NCBI RefSeq assembly: GCF_028736115.1
Contig: NZ_CP117877.1
Coordinates: 4,216,001 to 4,280,000 of the forward strand
Origin: Mucilaginibacter sp. KACC 22063
GTDB lineage: Bacteria; Bacteroidota; Bacteroidia; Sphingobacteriales; Sphingobacteriaceae
DNA: 64,000 nt
Direction of reading: 5' to 3'
Part shown: positions 33,937-40,611 of the stretch, one piece after another
Position numbering within the stretch: position 1 is the stretch's first letter
Layout: each line of letters starts with the position of its first letter
Notes under the pieces: model-generated
Database searches by the model: none
Seen by the model: only the letters and a program-made list of their open reading frames with translations
Told to the model about the DNA's origin: nothing
Translations under genes and position numbers: made by a program

Positions 33937-35652
33937 TTAGTTTACAGACCCGGCAGAAAGCCTGATCCCTTTTATATTTAATTGTATAGAACGTTTATCG
34001 CGCCATACATGTTCTTCAATACAGTAACAAATATCAAAAGAAATATTGTTTTTCAGTTGCGGTAACCAGGCCGCCTGGCTAAAGGCAATACAATCAAAGG
34101 CCGCCGAGCCATCTTGCATCACATTCATCTTCAAATGATCTACACCTACAATAGCAGGTTGCCCACAAAGCTTTACGTTCCTGCTTAAAAATACAGGCGT
34201 CATATTTTCAGGACCGAAAGGACCGTACTGGCTTAGTATTCTGAAAAATTTGCTATCGATCTGGTCAAGCTTTATCTCGGCATCAATCCTTATTTCCTGT
34301 ATTAACTGGTCGGGCGTAATGGTTTGGCTAACCACTTCCTCAAAGCGATCCATAAAGGCATCCACATTTTCAGGGTGCATAGTTAAACCAGCGGCGTATT
34401 TATGCCCGCCATATTGTATCAGCAGGTCGCTGCAACCGCTCAAGGCCTCATACAGGTCAAAGCCCAAAACAGAACGTGCCGAACCTGCAATATGCCCATT
34501 TGAGTGTGTCAGCACCACCGTAGGGCGATAGTACTTCTCTGTAAGCCGTGAAGCCACAATACCAATTACCCCTTTGTGCCATTTCTCGTTAAATACTACC
34601 GTCGATTTGCGGTTCACCAATATTTCGTCGGATTTAATGATACTCAACGCCTCGTCCGTAATTGACAGATCGTGCCCTTTACGCTCCAGGTTTTGGGTAT
34701 TAATAAGCAGGCCTTTTTCCTGCGCTGCTTCAAAATTACTTGCTATCAGTAATTCTACAGCATGCTTTGCATCGTCAATTCGGCCGGCAGCATTAATGCG
34801 CGGCCCTAAAAAGAAAACGATATCGGATATTGTAAGCCTCTCCTTTTTACCGGCCACATCCATCAGGGCTTTAACACCTGTGCATGGGTTGCTGTTAATT
34901 TTTTGCAGTCCGTAATGTGCTAAAACCCGGTTTTCGCCGGTAATATGCACAATATCGCAGGCAACGCTAATGGCTACCAGATCCAAATACCTGCTTACCT
35001 GTTCAAATGGGATATTGTTTTTTTCAGCAAAAGCCTGGATCAGCTTAAAGCCAATACCGCAACCCGAAAGTTCTTTGTAAGGGTATTCGCAATGCAGTTG
35101 TTTGGGGTCAAGTATGGCAACAGCGTCGGGTAATTGTTCGCCCGGTAAGTGGTGATCGCAAATAATGAAATCAATGCCCAGTTCATTTGCATAAGCCACT
35201 TTATCAACCGACTTAATGCCGCAATCTAAAGCCACAATAAGCGAAAACCCGTTAGTTGCTGCATAATCTATCCCCTGTGTTGATATCCCGTAACCTTCGG
35301 TGTAACGGTTAGGGATGTAGTATTCTATGTTACGGATATAGCTTTTGAAGAAACTATAAACGACAGATACAGCCGTGGTGCCGTCTACATCGTAATCGCC
35401 GTAGATCATTACCTTTTCATTGGAAATAATTGCCTGCTCAATACGTGCTATGGCTTTTTCCATACCTGCCATCAAAAAAGGGTCATGCAGATGGCGTATA
35501 TCCGGCCTGAAAAAGTAGCGCGCTTCATCAAAGGTGGTGATGCCTCTATGTAATAATAAAGCGCTTAAAACAGGATCGATATTTAATTCGGCAGCGAGTT
35601 TTTTTACACTATCGTTATCCGGCATTTCCCTTACTGCCCACCGTTTTTGCAT
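33937..35652 (-). CDS. recJ: Single-stranded-DNA-specific exonuclease RecJ
   Basis: 571 residues, typical RecJ length. It degrades ssDNA 5'-3' in recombination and mismatch repair. DHH phosphoesterase motifs: VMIYGDYDVDGTTAVS (metal-binding aspartates, about 80-95), IVALDCGIKS, IICDHHLPG (the DHH motif), and GPRINAAGRID; the DHHA1 motif is IQYGGHKYAAGLTM. The C-terminal OB-like region follows. It is the first gene of the recJ-lptB-GH3 operon. The upstream gene is divergent, with 80 bases between the starts. Confidence 0.95.
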   Translation of the reverse strand: MQKRWAVREMPDNDSVKKLAAELNIDPVLSALLLHRGITTFDEARYFFRPDIRHLHDPFLMAGMEKAIARIEQAIISNEKVMIYGDYDVDGTTAVSVVYSFFKSYIRNIEYYIPNRYTEGYGISTQGIDYAATNGFSLIVALDCGIKSVDKVAYANELGIDFIICDHHLPGEQLPDAVAILDPKQLHCEYPYKELSGCGIGFKLIQAFAEKNNIPFEQVSRYLDLVAISVACDIVHITGENRVLAHYGLQKINSNPCTGVKALMDVAGKKERLTISDIVFFLGPRINAAGRIDDAKHAVELLIASNFEAAQEKGLLINTQNLERKGHDLSITDEALSIIKSDEILVNRKSTVVFNEKWHKGVIGIVASRLTEKYYRPTVVLTHSNGHIAGSARSVLGFDLYEALSGCSDLLIQYGGHKYAAGLTMHPENVDAFMDRFEEVVSQTITPDQLIQEIRIDAEIKLDQIDSKFFRILSQYGPFGPENMTPVFLSRNVKLCGQPAIVGVDHLKMNVMQDGSAAFDCIAFSQAAWLPQLKNNISFDICYCIEEHVWRDKRSIQLNIKGIRLSAGSVN

Positions 35653-35732
35653 ATCTTTGTCCGTTTAAACCGTAAATATAATACGGGCTTAATAACTAAC
35701 AAAGGTAAGTACAAAAAAGTATAAGCATCACT

Positions 35733-36503
35733 ATGGAAATTTTTGCACTGGGCGAAGGGTCTTATTCTGTTGATTCGAGTAAAAAATTTATTCCGTTTGA
35801 CCCTGCAAAGGATGATTTCCGCTCACGCCCGGGCTCACTATTTATCCATGTTAACCCATTTCTGGTAAAAGCCGGAAACGAGTTGATGCTATTAGACACC
35901 GGCTTGGGCTTTAAAGCAGAGGATGGCGAATTAGTGTTACACCACAATATCCGTAAAGCAGGCTTTGAACCCGAAGACGTGACTATGGTGCTGATGTCGC
36001 ACTTACATTATGACCATTCGGGCGGATTAGTGGTTGAACGCAACGGCCGTTTTGAACCGAGCTTTCCGGAAGCACAGCATTACATTCAGCGCGGTGAATG
36101 GGAATATGCTTATTCAGGCAAATCATCCTCATACCATACCGATATCTTTGATGTTTTACAGCGCTCGGCAGACCTGCATTTTATTGAAGGAAGCGGCGAG
36201 ATTATTCCAGGCCTGCGTTTCGAACTTTCGGGCGGGCACTGCCCTTTTCACCAGGTTTTCTGGATTGACATGGACGGCAAAAAATGCTTTTTCGGAGGCG
36301 ACGAATTGCCGGAGCCAGAACAACTGATCAGGAAATTTATTGCTAAATATGATTTCGACGGGCGTAAAGCAATGGAGCTGCGCGAAATATATGGCCATAA
36401 AGCTGCAGCCGAAGGCTGGACATGCTTATTTTATCATGCAAAGCGCAACCCTATAGGAAATGTAAAATGGGAAAATGATGCTTTTAGTATCGTACCGGCT
36501 TAA
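35733..36503 (+). CDS. MBL-fold metallo-hydrolase
   Basis: 256 residues with the metallo-beta-lactamase fold. Zinc ligands are the SHLHYDHSGG motif (His90, His92, Asp94, His95), ELSGGHCPFHQ (third histidine, about 170), DGKKCFFGGDELP (acidic ligand) and LFYHAKRNP near the end. It resembles quorum-quenching-lactonase/GloB-like hydrolases with no signal peptide. The substrate cannot be stated. It converges with the response regulator, and the two stop codons overlap in a TTAA tetramer. Confidence 0.85.
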   Translation: MEIFALGEGSYSVDSSKKFIPFDPAKDDFRSRPGSLFIHVNPFLVKAGNELMLLDTGLGFKAEDGELVLHHNIRKAGFEPEDVTMVLMSHLHYDHSGGLVVERNGRFEPSFPEAQHYIQRGEWEYAYSGKSSSYHTDIFDVLQRSADLHFIEGSGEIIPGLRFELSGGHCPFHQVFWIDMDGKKCFFGGDELPEPEQLIRKFIAKYDFDGRKAMELREIYGHKAAAEGWTCLFYHAKRNPIGNVKWENDAFSIVPA

Positions 36504-36919
36504 GCCAGTTTCTCCTGCTCAAACAATTCACGGATTTTATCAATGTTCAAAGGCTTAGAGATAAAATCTTTTACCAATGGGTACGATTTAGCCTTGTTTA
36601 TATCATTACTGAATACCGAAGAAGAAATAATGAATATCTTGGTTTTGCCGGTAGGATCAATGTTTTGGCGGTCATATTCATCTAAAAATTCCCAGCCATT
36701 CATTAACGGCATGTTAATATCCAGAAGTATATAGTCGGGTAAATGCTCCGGCCCTGCTTCCTTCATTTTCAACAACTCGTCAATAGCAAATTTACCGTTC
36801 AGACAGGCTTTTATATCACTGCTAATTAATGCTTTCTTTATCAGCTTAATAGAGATGAAATTGTTGATTTCATCATCATCAACCAGTAAAATACTAACTG
36901 TCCGGGGATTGATACTCAT
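36500..36919 (-). CDS. Single-domain response regulator
   Basis: 139 residues from the preferred ATG at 36919; the frame extends eight codons upstream, but the family begins at VSILLVDDDEINN. A receiver domain only: acidic pair in LLVDDDEIN, phospho-acceptor Asp in YILLDINMPLMNGWEFL, Thr/Ser switch position in IFIISSSVFSND, and Lys in DFISKPLNIDK. No output domain, so it acts by protein contact or as a phosphorelay intermediate. No kinase is adjacent, so its partner is unknown. Similar CheY-like proteins are common in Bacteroidota. Confidence 0.88.
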   Translation of the reverse strand: MSINPRTVSILLVDDDEINNFISIKLIKKALISSDIKACLNGKFAIDELLKMKEAGPEHLPDYILLDINMPLMNGWEFLDEYDRQNIDPTGKTKIFIISSSVFSNDINKAKSYPLVKDFISKPLNIDKIRELFEQEKLA

Positions 36920-36974
36920 ACTATTTGTTATACGCAGTCGCAAATAAAAGGTTTTATTCTCAAATGTGATAAAT

Positions 36975-37009
36975 AAAAAAGCCGGAACAAATAGTATTCC
37001 GGCTTTTTT
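36975..37009. terminator. Terminator of the YceI gene, bidirectional
   Basis: Arms AAAAAAGCCGGAA / TTCCGGCTTTTTT, perfect over 13 bases with a 9-base loop. It lies 26 bases after the YceI stop and serves that minus-strand transcript. Confidence 0.85.
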
Positions 37010-37035
37010 GTATAAATAATTGCGTTGTAATGTTT

Positions 37036-37632
37036 TTATTTCTCTGCAACCAACGAAATGTCAAGTAAAAAGTCGTCGTCAATGGCTTTGTCACCAATGC
37101 TTTCAAAGAAACTTTTTGAACCATATTTAACATTATATTTTGCACGGTTAACAGCTACGCCTTTAGCAACCGCTGTAAGTGTATTGCCGCTAATAGTATA
37201 ATTTACCGGGAAGCTGATAGGGTTAGTAATGCCTTTGATTGTTAAATTACCTGTTACGTTAGCAACGCCGTTACCAGCAGGAGTAATTTTAGTAGCTACA
37301 AACTGAGCAGTTGGATACTGAGCAACACCAAAGAAATCGTCAGAAGTTAAGTGACCAACAAGTTTTTTGTTGTAATCAGCATCTGTAATGTCTTTGTTTG
37401 AGATTGATTTCATATCAATAGTAAAGTTACCGCTAACTGGCGCTTTACCATTGGTAACCACAGTACCACCAGCTAATTTGATACTGCCATTGTGCTGGCC
37501 TCCAATTTTTTTGCCGGTCCACTCAATGTTACTTTTGTCTGTGTTTACTTTGTAAGTTTCGGTTTTAGCCGATGTAAATGCGAATGCGCTGATTACTGCA
37601 ACAGCGGCTAAGATTGATTTTAAAGCTTTCAT
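37036..37632 (-). CDS. YceI-family periplasmic protein
   Basis: 198 residues with a signal peptide (1-22, AFAFTSA). The mature part is the YceI lipocalin-like barrel: NTDKSNIEWTGKKIGGQHNG, GNFTIDMKSISNKD, KLVGHLTSDDFFGVAQYPTA, GNLTIKGITNPISFPVNY and the C-terminal KYGSKSFFESIGDKAIDDDF, DISLVAEK. YceI proteins bind polyisoprenoids or amide-like lipids in the periplasm; physiological roles vary (acid or base stress). It is monocistronic with its own terminator. Confidence 0.92.
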   Translation of the reverse strand: MKALKSILAAVAVISAFAFTSAKTETYKVNTDKSNIEWTGKKIGGQHNGSIKLAGGTVVTNGKAPVSGNFTIDMKSISNKDITDADYNKKLVGHLTSDDFFGVAQYPTAQFVATKITPAGNGVANVTGNLTIKGITNPISFPVNYTISGNTLTAVAKGVAVNRAKYNVKYGSKSFFESIGDKAIDDDFLLDISLVAEK

Positions 37633-37728
37633 TCTTTGTTATCGTTTAAATTATGATACAAATATACAACAAAAATACATGTTGCAACACGTATTTATAG
37701 AACTTGCTTTTAGCTGACAAACGCTAAA

Positions 37729-37855
37729 TTGTCATGCCGAACTTGTTTCGGCATCTCACAAGTAATCATTTAATAATACACATATCAAGATTCCTCACAT
37801 TCATTCAGAATACAAGACCATAAAAGTATTAGAGACCCAGGATCTTAGGTCTCTA
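37729..37855. repeat. Composite palindromic repeat, copy A
   Basis: Starts as a TTGTCATGCCGAACTTG unit, continues with an AGATTCCTCACATTCATTC half and ends in the hairpin TAGAGACC / GGTCTCTA around CAGGATCTTA (37830-37855). Copy B (38161-38261, split by the IS) has the same order of parts. The hairpin adjoins the stop of the next gene (minus strand, 37856). Confidence 0.7.
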
Positions 37856-38038
37856 CTATAAAAATTGCGCTATCAAAAATATTCCGAGTAACAAGAACAT
37901 TATTCCGCCGCTAAGTAATTTGATATCAAATCCTAACTGATCTTGTTTTCCACTAACAAATCTTTTTATTTGAACAATTACAATGTATAGACCTAAAATT
38001 AAACTTATCACCCCTCCAAGAATATATTTTTGACTCAT
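37856..38038 (-). CDS. Small two-helix membrane protein
   Basis: 60 residues: M-S-Q-K-Y then a hydrophobic helix (ILGGVISLILGLYIVIVQIK, about 6-25), a charged loop (RFVSGKQDQLGFDIK) and a second helix (LLSGGIMFLLLGIFLIAQFL, about 41-60). No family was recognised. It is isolated between two copies of the composite palindromic repeat and next to an insertion sequence. It might be a toxin-like or accessory peptide, but nothing in the sequence shows that. Confidence 0.6.
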   Translation of the reverse strand: MSQKYILGGVISLILGLYIVIVQIKRFVSGKQDQLGFDIKLLSGGIMFLLLGIFLIAQFL

Positions 38039-38160
38039 ATTACCGATCCTTTATATCTTCCTTTTCTTGTTTACTAACAGCATATTAAATTTAAGATTTG
38101 AAACCCCATGCTCGTTTAGAATTAAAATTTCAACTTAAATCTATGACATATCTTTTAGTT

Positions 38161-38253
38161 TTGTCATCTCGAACGAATGTGAGAGATCGTCCTATTACTT
38201 AAGATTCCTCACATAAGTTCGGAATGACAAGATCATCAAAGTAGTAGAGACAC
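38161..38253. repeat. Composite palindromic repeat, copy B (left half, interrupted by IS)
   Basis: TTGTCATCTCGAAC at the left, AGATTCCTCACATAAGTTC in the middle, GAATGACAAG and then GTAGAGACAC (38244-38253), the left arm of a hairpin whose right arm GTGTCTCTAC lies at 40445-40454 on the other side of the insertion sequence. The 8 bases between (AAGATCTT) are duplicated as the target site. Confidence 0.8.
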
Positions 38254-38261
38254 AAGATCTT
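38254..38261 (+). repeat. Target-site duplication, left (AAGATCTT)
   Basis: Eight bases directly before the left terminal inverted repeat and identical to 40437-40444. The duplicated octamer is itself palindromic. Confidence 0.9.
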
Positions 38262-38284
38262 GGTAACTATATATTAGTTTACAC
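38262..38284 (+). repeat. Left terminal inverted repeat of the IS
   Basis: 23 bases beginning GGTAACTATA and ending TTTACAC. Matches the inverse of 40414-40436 at 20 of 23 positions. Confidence 0.9.
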
Positions 38285-38296
38285 TAATTGTAAAAT

Positions 38297-38331
38297 AAAA
38301 AAATGCCCTGTAAATCGCAGGGCATTTTTTT
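38297..38331 (-). terminator. Terminator inside the IS, after the KilA-N gene
   Basis: Arms AATGCCCTG / CAGGGCATT with a 7-base loop and A/T tracts on both sides. It overlaps the KilA-N stop codon by two bases and lies 13 bases inside the left terminal repeat. Confidence 0.85.
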
Positions 38332-39403
38332 ATTCCTTGTCCTTATCTTTTGGATTGTGGCTTAGTGCTGTTAAAAGATTCTTATTGAAATCTGATAAAG
38401 ATGCTGCATTTAAAGATTTTTTTGAAGCCTCTAATTGCTTTTGACGAAATTCTAAAACTTCCCTTGCCGTCTTAACTTTCGGAATGTTGTTTAATGACTC
38501 GGTGAACTCTGAAAATTCTCCTAAATTCTGTTTCTCGTGAAAAAGGTCTGTTTCGTTTTTGCGTTTAACCTCTCCCTTTTCTGTTCTAATCATATCACCT
38601 ACGAGGTTTGCCAAATTGAGTGCGTTCACCTCTCCCTGAATTTGTAAGAAATCCCACACAGCATTTCTAACTGATTCGTAACTATCTAAAAGAAGTATTT
38701 TTTCATTCTTTGGCTTGCTTAGCATTTTATTTGTCAATGCTATGTGGTTATCAATACAGTATTGCTTAATACGGTCATTTATAGTTTGAGGTGCAATATC
38801 CAAGATTTTATTTCTCCATCTGTGAAAGGCCGCAAATGCGTTTTCCTGAGAACTTCCAGCGGCAAATACATCTCTATTAGCATCTTCAACAGCATTTTGA
38901 TGTGCTACATATTTGAATACCTCTTTTAATCTAACCAAATAAAGAATTTGATTATGAGTTAGTAGTTCGTAAGAATTTTTTTGCTCTTCTAACTTCTTTA
39001 AACGTTGAACTTCATTTATGAGAAATATTTCAAAATCAGGGCTTAAATAAGAGGCAAACTTTAAAGCAATATCCTTGTGGGCATAAGTTCCAGCTCTTAA
39101 GCCTGCCCTTGTAAATATTCCTTTTGCATTAGTGGTGTCAATCCAATGTTTGATTGATAAATTGAAATGTTTTTTACCAGCCTTTGATAGCAACCCCTCG
39201 AATTCGAGGGGTAGGAAATTCGCATTGTATAATCGCTCCCATGCACCCAAAAAATTAATGGTGTTTTTGTTACGCATCCAGCTTTCTATAGATTTAGGAC
39301 CCTTAAATGCCCGTGCCATATCAGTTAGACTTACATAATCATTTCGTTCATCAGAAAAAAGACTTATTTCGCTGTCGTGGTAATTAATTATTATGTCACT
39401 CAT
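38330..39403 (-). CDS. KilA-N domain protein, IS passenger gene
   Basis: 357 residues. A KilA-N DNA-binding domain occupies about residues 1-125 (NDYVSLTDMARAFKGPKSIES, FLGAWERLYNANF, then HWIDTTNAKGIFTRAGLRAGTYAHKDIALKFA and YLSPDFEIFLINEVQRL); KilA-N is best known from phages and large DNA viruses. The remainder (about 130-357) is charged and helical, without a recognised domain. Its ATG overlaps the transposase stop by four bases (ATGA), so it depends on transposase translation. Possible roles are control of transposition or recognition of the target; neither is shown by the sequence. Confidence 0.88.
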   Translation of the reverse strand: MSDIIINYHDSEISLFSDERNDYVSLTDMARAFKGPKSIESWMRNKNTINFLGAWERLYNANFLPLEFEGLLSKAGKKHFNLSIKHWIDTTNAKGIFTRAGLRAGTYAHKDIALKFASYLSPDFEIFLINEVQRLKKLEEQKNSYELLTHNQILYLVRLKEVFKYVAHQNAVEDANRDVFAAGSSQENAFAAFHRWRNKILDIAPQTINDRIKQYCIDNHIALTNKMLSKPKNEKILLLDSYESVRNAVWDFLQIQGEVNALNLANLVGDMIRTEKGEVKRKNETDLFHEKQNLGEFSEFTESLNNIPKVKTAREVLEFRQKQLEASKKSLNAASLSDFNKNLLTALSHNPKDKDKE

Positions 39404-40344
39404 TTTGTCAATTGGTTATAGGTTAAACGATTGGTGCAATTTGAAAGTAGTGTATTAAAACGAACTAAATCAGATGTTTTACGGCTATTGTAACGGAATG
39501 AAAATTCATTTGCATACTTCTGCAAATGTTTTGGTGAGACGTAATGATAAATACCTATTACCATACGGTCAAATAAAGAAAATACACCCTCAATACCGTT
39601 AGTAGAATTAATGCCGTCTGTATATTGTTTTTTGCCGTGGTCAACGACGCCGTGGTAAGCGAAGTCTTTACCTACCTTGTAAAATGTATTGGCGGTGTCG
39701 GTCATTAAAACGCTTTCGGCATCGACGTTTGCCCTAACTAAGTCGGGTATAAAATGATAGCCATTAACGGCTTGTAAGCGTAACCGACCTTGACGCTCTA
39801 AATAACCTACCATAGTGGTTTTGTTACTCCAGCGTTCGTTCTTATTCTCTGCAATAGATTTACGTTTTTTATTAGTCATGTTTTTGACCTTCCCGCCAAC
39901 AATAGTGTCGTCCACTTCAACAGCGATTCCAGACCCACCTAACTTATTATTGTTATCAATATCTGTTTCAGCAGCATCTATACCGAAGCAGTTACGGATG
40001 CGCTGTAACATGAACCATGCTGTTTTTTGCGTTACATTAAGATCACGCCCTAACTGAAGAGAAGAGATACCTTTTTTGTGGCCTGTAACAAGATATATGG
40101 CAATAAACCATGACTGCAATTCAATCTTAGTATTATCGAATAAAGTTTGTGTACGCACATTGAAATACTTGCCAGTATTTTTACACTTGTAACCACGAGC
40201 GGTTTTATAGACCTTAGAAGCCTCATCGAAAGGAGAAACCACATTGCCATTCCAACGCAGTTGCTCCAAATGGCTAATACAAGTTTGTTCATCAGGGAAT
40301 GCCTTGATTAACTCTCTTATTGATTTAAACTCTATATTTATCAT
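39400..40344 (-). CDS. IS1595-family (ISXO2-like) transposase
   Basis: 314 residues. The N-terminus matches the family zinc-ribbon region, but three cysteines are absent (LRWNGNVVSPFDEASKVY in place of a C-P-x-C pair; only YKCKNTGKYFNV keeps one). A helix-turn-helix-like stretch (GISSLQLGRDLNVTQKTAWFMLQRI, split over about 90-115) follows. Catalytic region: VEVDDTIVGG (first Asp), SVLMTDTANTF (second Asp) and STNGIEGVFSLFDRMVIGIYHYV with the Asn/Glu and Lys-containing PKHLQKYANEF, fitting the ISXO2 catalytic pattern. It is full length and intact. Confidence 0.92.
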   Translation of the reverse strand: MINIEFKSIRELIKAFPDEQTCISHLEQLRWNGNVVSPFDEASKVYKTARGYKCKNTGKYFNVRTQTLFDNTKIELQSWFIAIYLVTGHKKGISSLQLGRDLNVTQKTAWFMLQRIRNCFGIDAAETDIDNNNKLGGSGIAVEVDDTIVGGKVKNMTNKKRKSIAENKNERWSNKTTMVGYLERQGRLRLQAVNGYHFIPDLVRANVDAESVLMTDTANTFYKVGKDFAYHGVVDHGKKQYTDGINSTNGIEGVFSLFDRMVIGIYHYVSPKHLQKYANEFSFRYNSRKTSDLVRFNTLLSNCTNRLTYNQLTK

Positions 40345-40413
40345 TGCGTTTGAATTACAATATAAATATAGAAGTTAATTACACCAATTGCAAATATATT
40401 TTTTAAGATTTTT

Positions 40414-40436
40414 GTGTAAAGTAGTATATAGTTGCC
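40414..40436 (-). repeat. Right terminal inverted repeat of the IS
   Basis: 23 bases, starting GTGTAAAGTAG and ending TATAGTTGCC; the inverse of the left end with three mismatches. Confidence 0.9.
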
Positions 40437-40444
40437 AAGATCTT
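40437..40444 (+). repeat. Target-site duplication, right (AAGATCTT)
   Basis: Identical to 38254-38261. Immediately followed by GTGTCTCTAC, the right arm of the interrupted palindrome. Confidence 0.9.
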
Positions 40445-40490
40445 GTGTCTCTACTCTTGACATCTGCAATCAGTTAACAAATACATATTG

Positions 40491-40536
40491 GGATGGTGAA
40501 ACAAGTTCTCCCAAGGAGTCCGTTGGACGGAATGAC
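40491..40536. repeat. Partial palindromic repeat
   Basis: Contains AACAAGTTCTCCCAAGGAGTCC and GGAATGACG pieces that match the right part of the repeat at 26781-26884. It is a fragment of the same dispersed family. Confidence 0.55.
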
Positions 40537-40554
40537 GCATAAACATAAACTAAA

Positions 40555-40583
40555 AATGCCAGGGTACTGAGTATCCTGGCATT
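40555..40583. terminator. Terminator of gcvP
   Basis: Arms AATGCCAGG / CCTGGCATT with an 11-base loop and flanking A/T runs. It lies 28 bases beyond the gcvP stop on the minus strand. Confidence 0.8.
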
Positions 40584-40611
40584 CATATTTTTATAAACCC
40601 TGATTCGAAGA

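Larger units (their letters stand above)
38262..40436. mobile_element. Complete IS1595/ISXO2-type insertion sequence with a KilA-N passenger gene
   Basis: A 2175-base element. Terminal inverted repeats are 23 bases long (38262-38284 and 40414-40436; 20 of 23 positions match; ends GGTAACTATATA and, inverted, GGCAACTATATA). It is flanked by an exact 8-base direct repeat AAGATCTT (38254-38261 and 40437-40444), the duplication length known for the IS1595 family. It carries a transposase (39400-40344) and a downstream, translationally coupled KilA-N-domain gene (38330-39403), plus a hairpin terminator. Both reading frames are intact, so the element looks young and possibly active. Confidence 0.9.
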
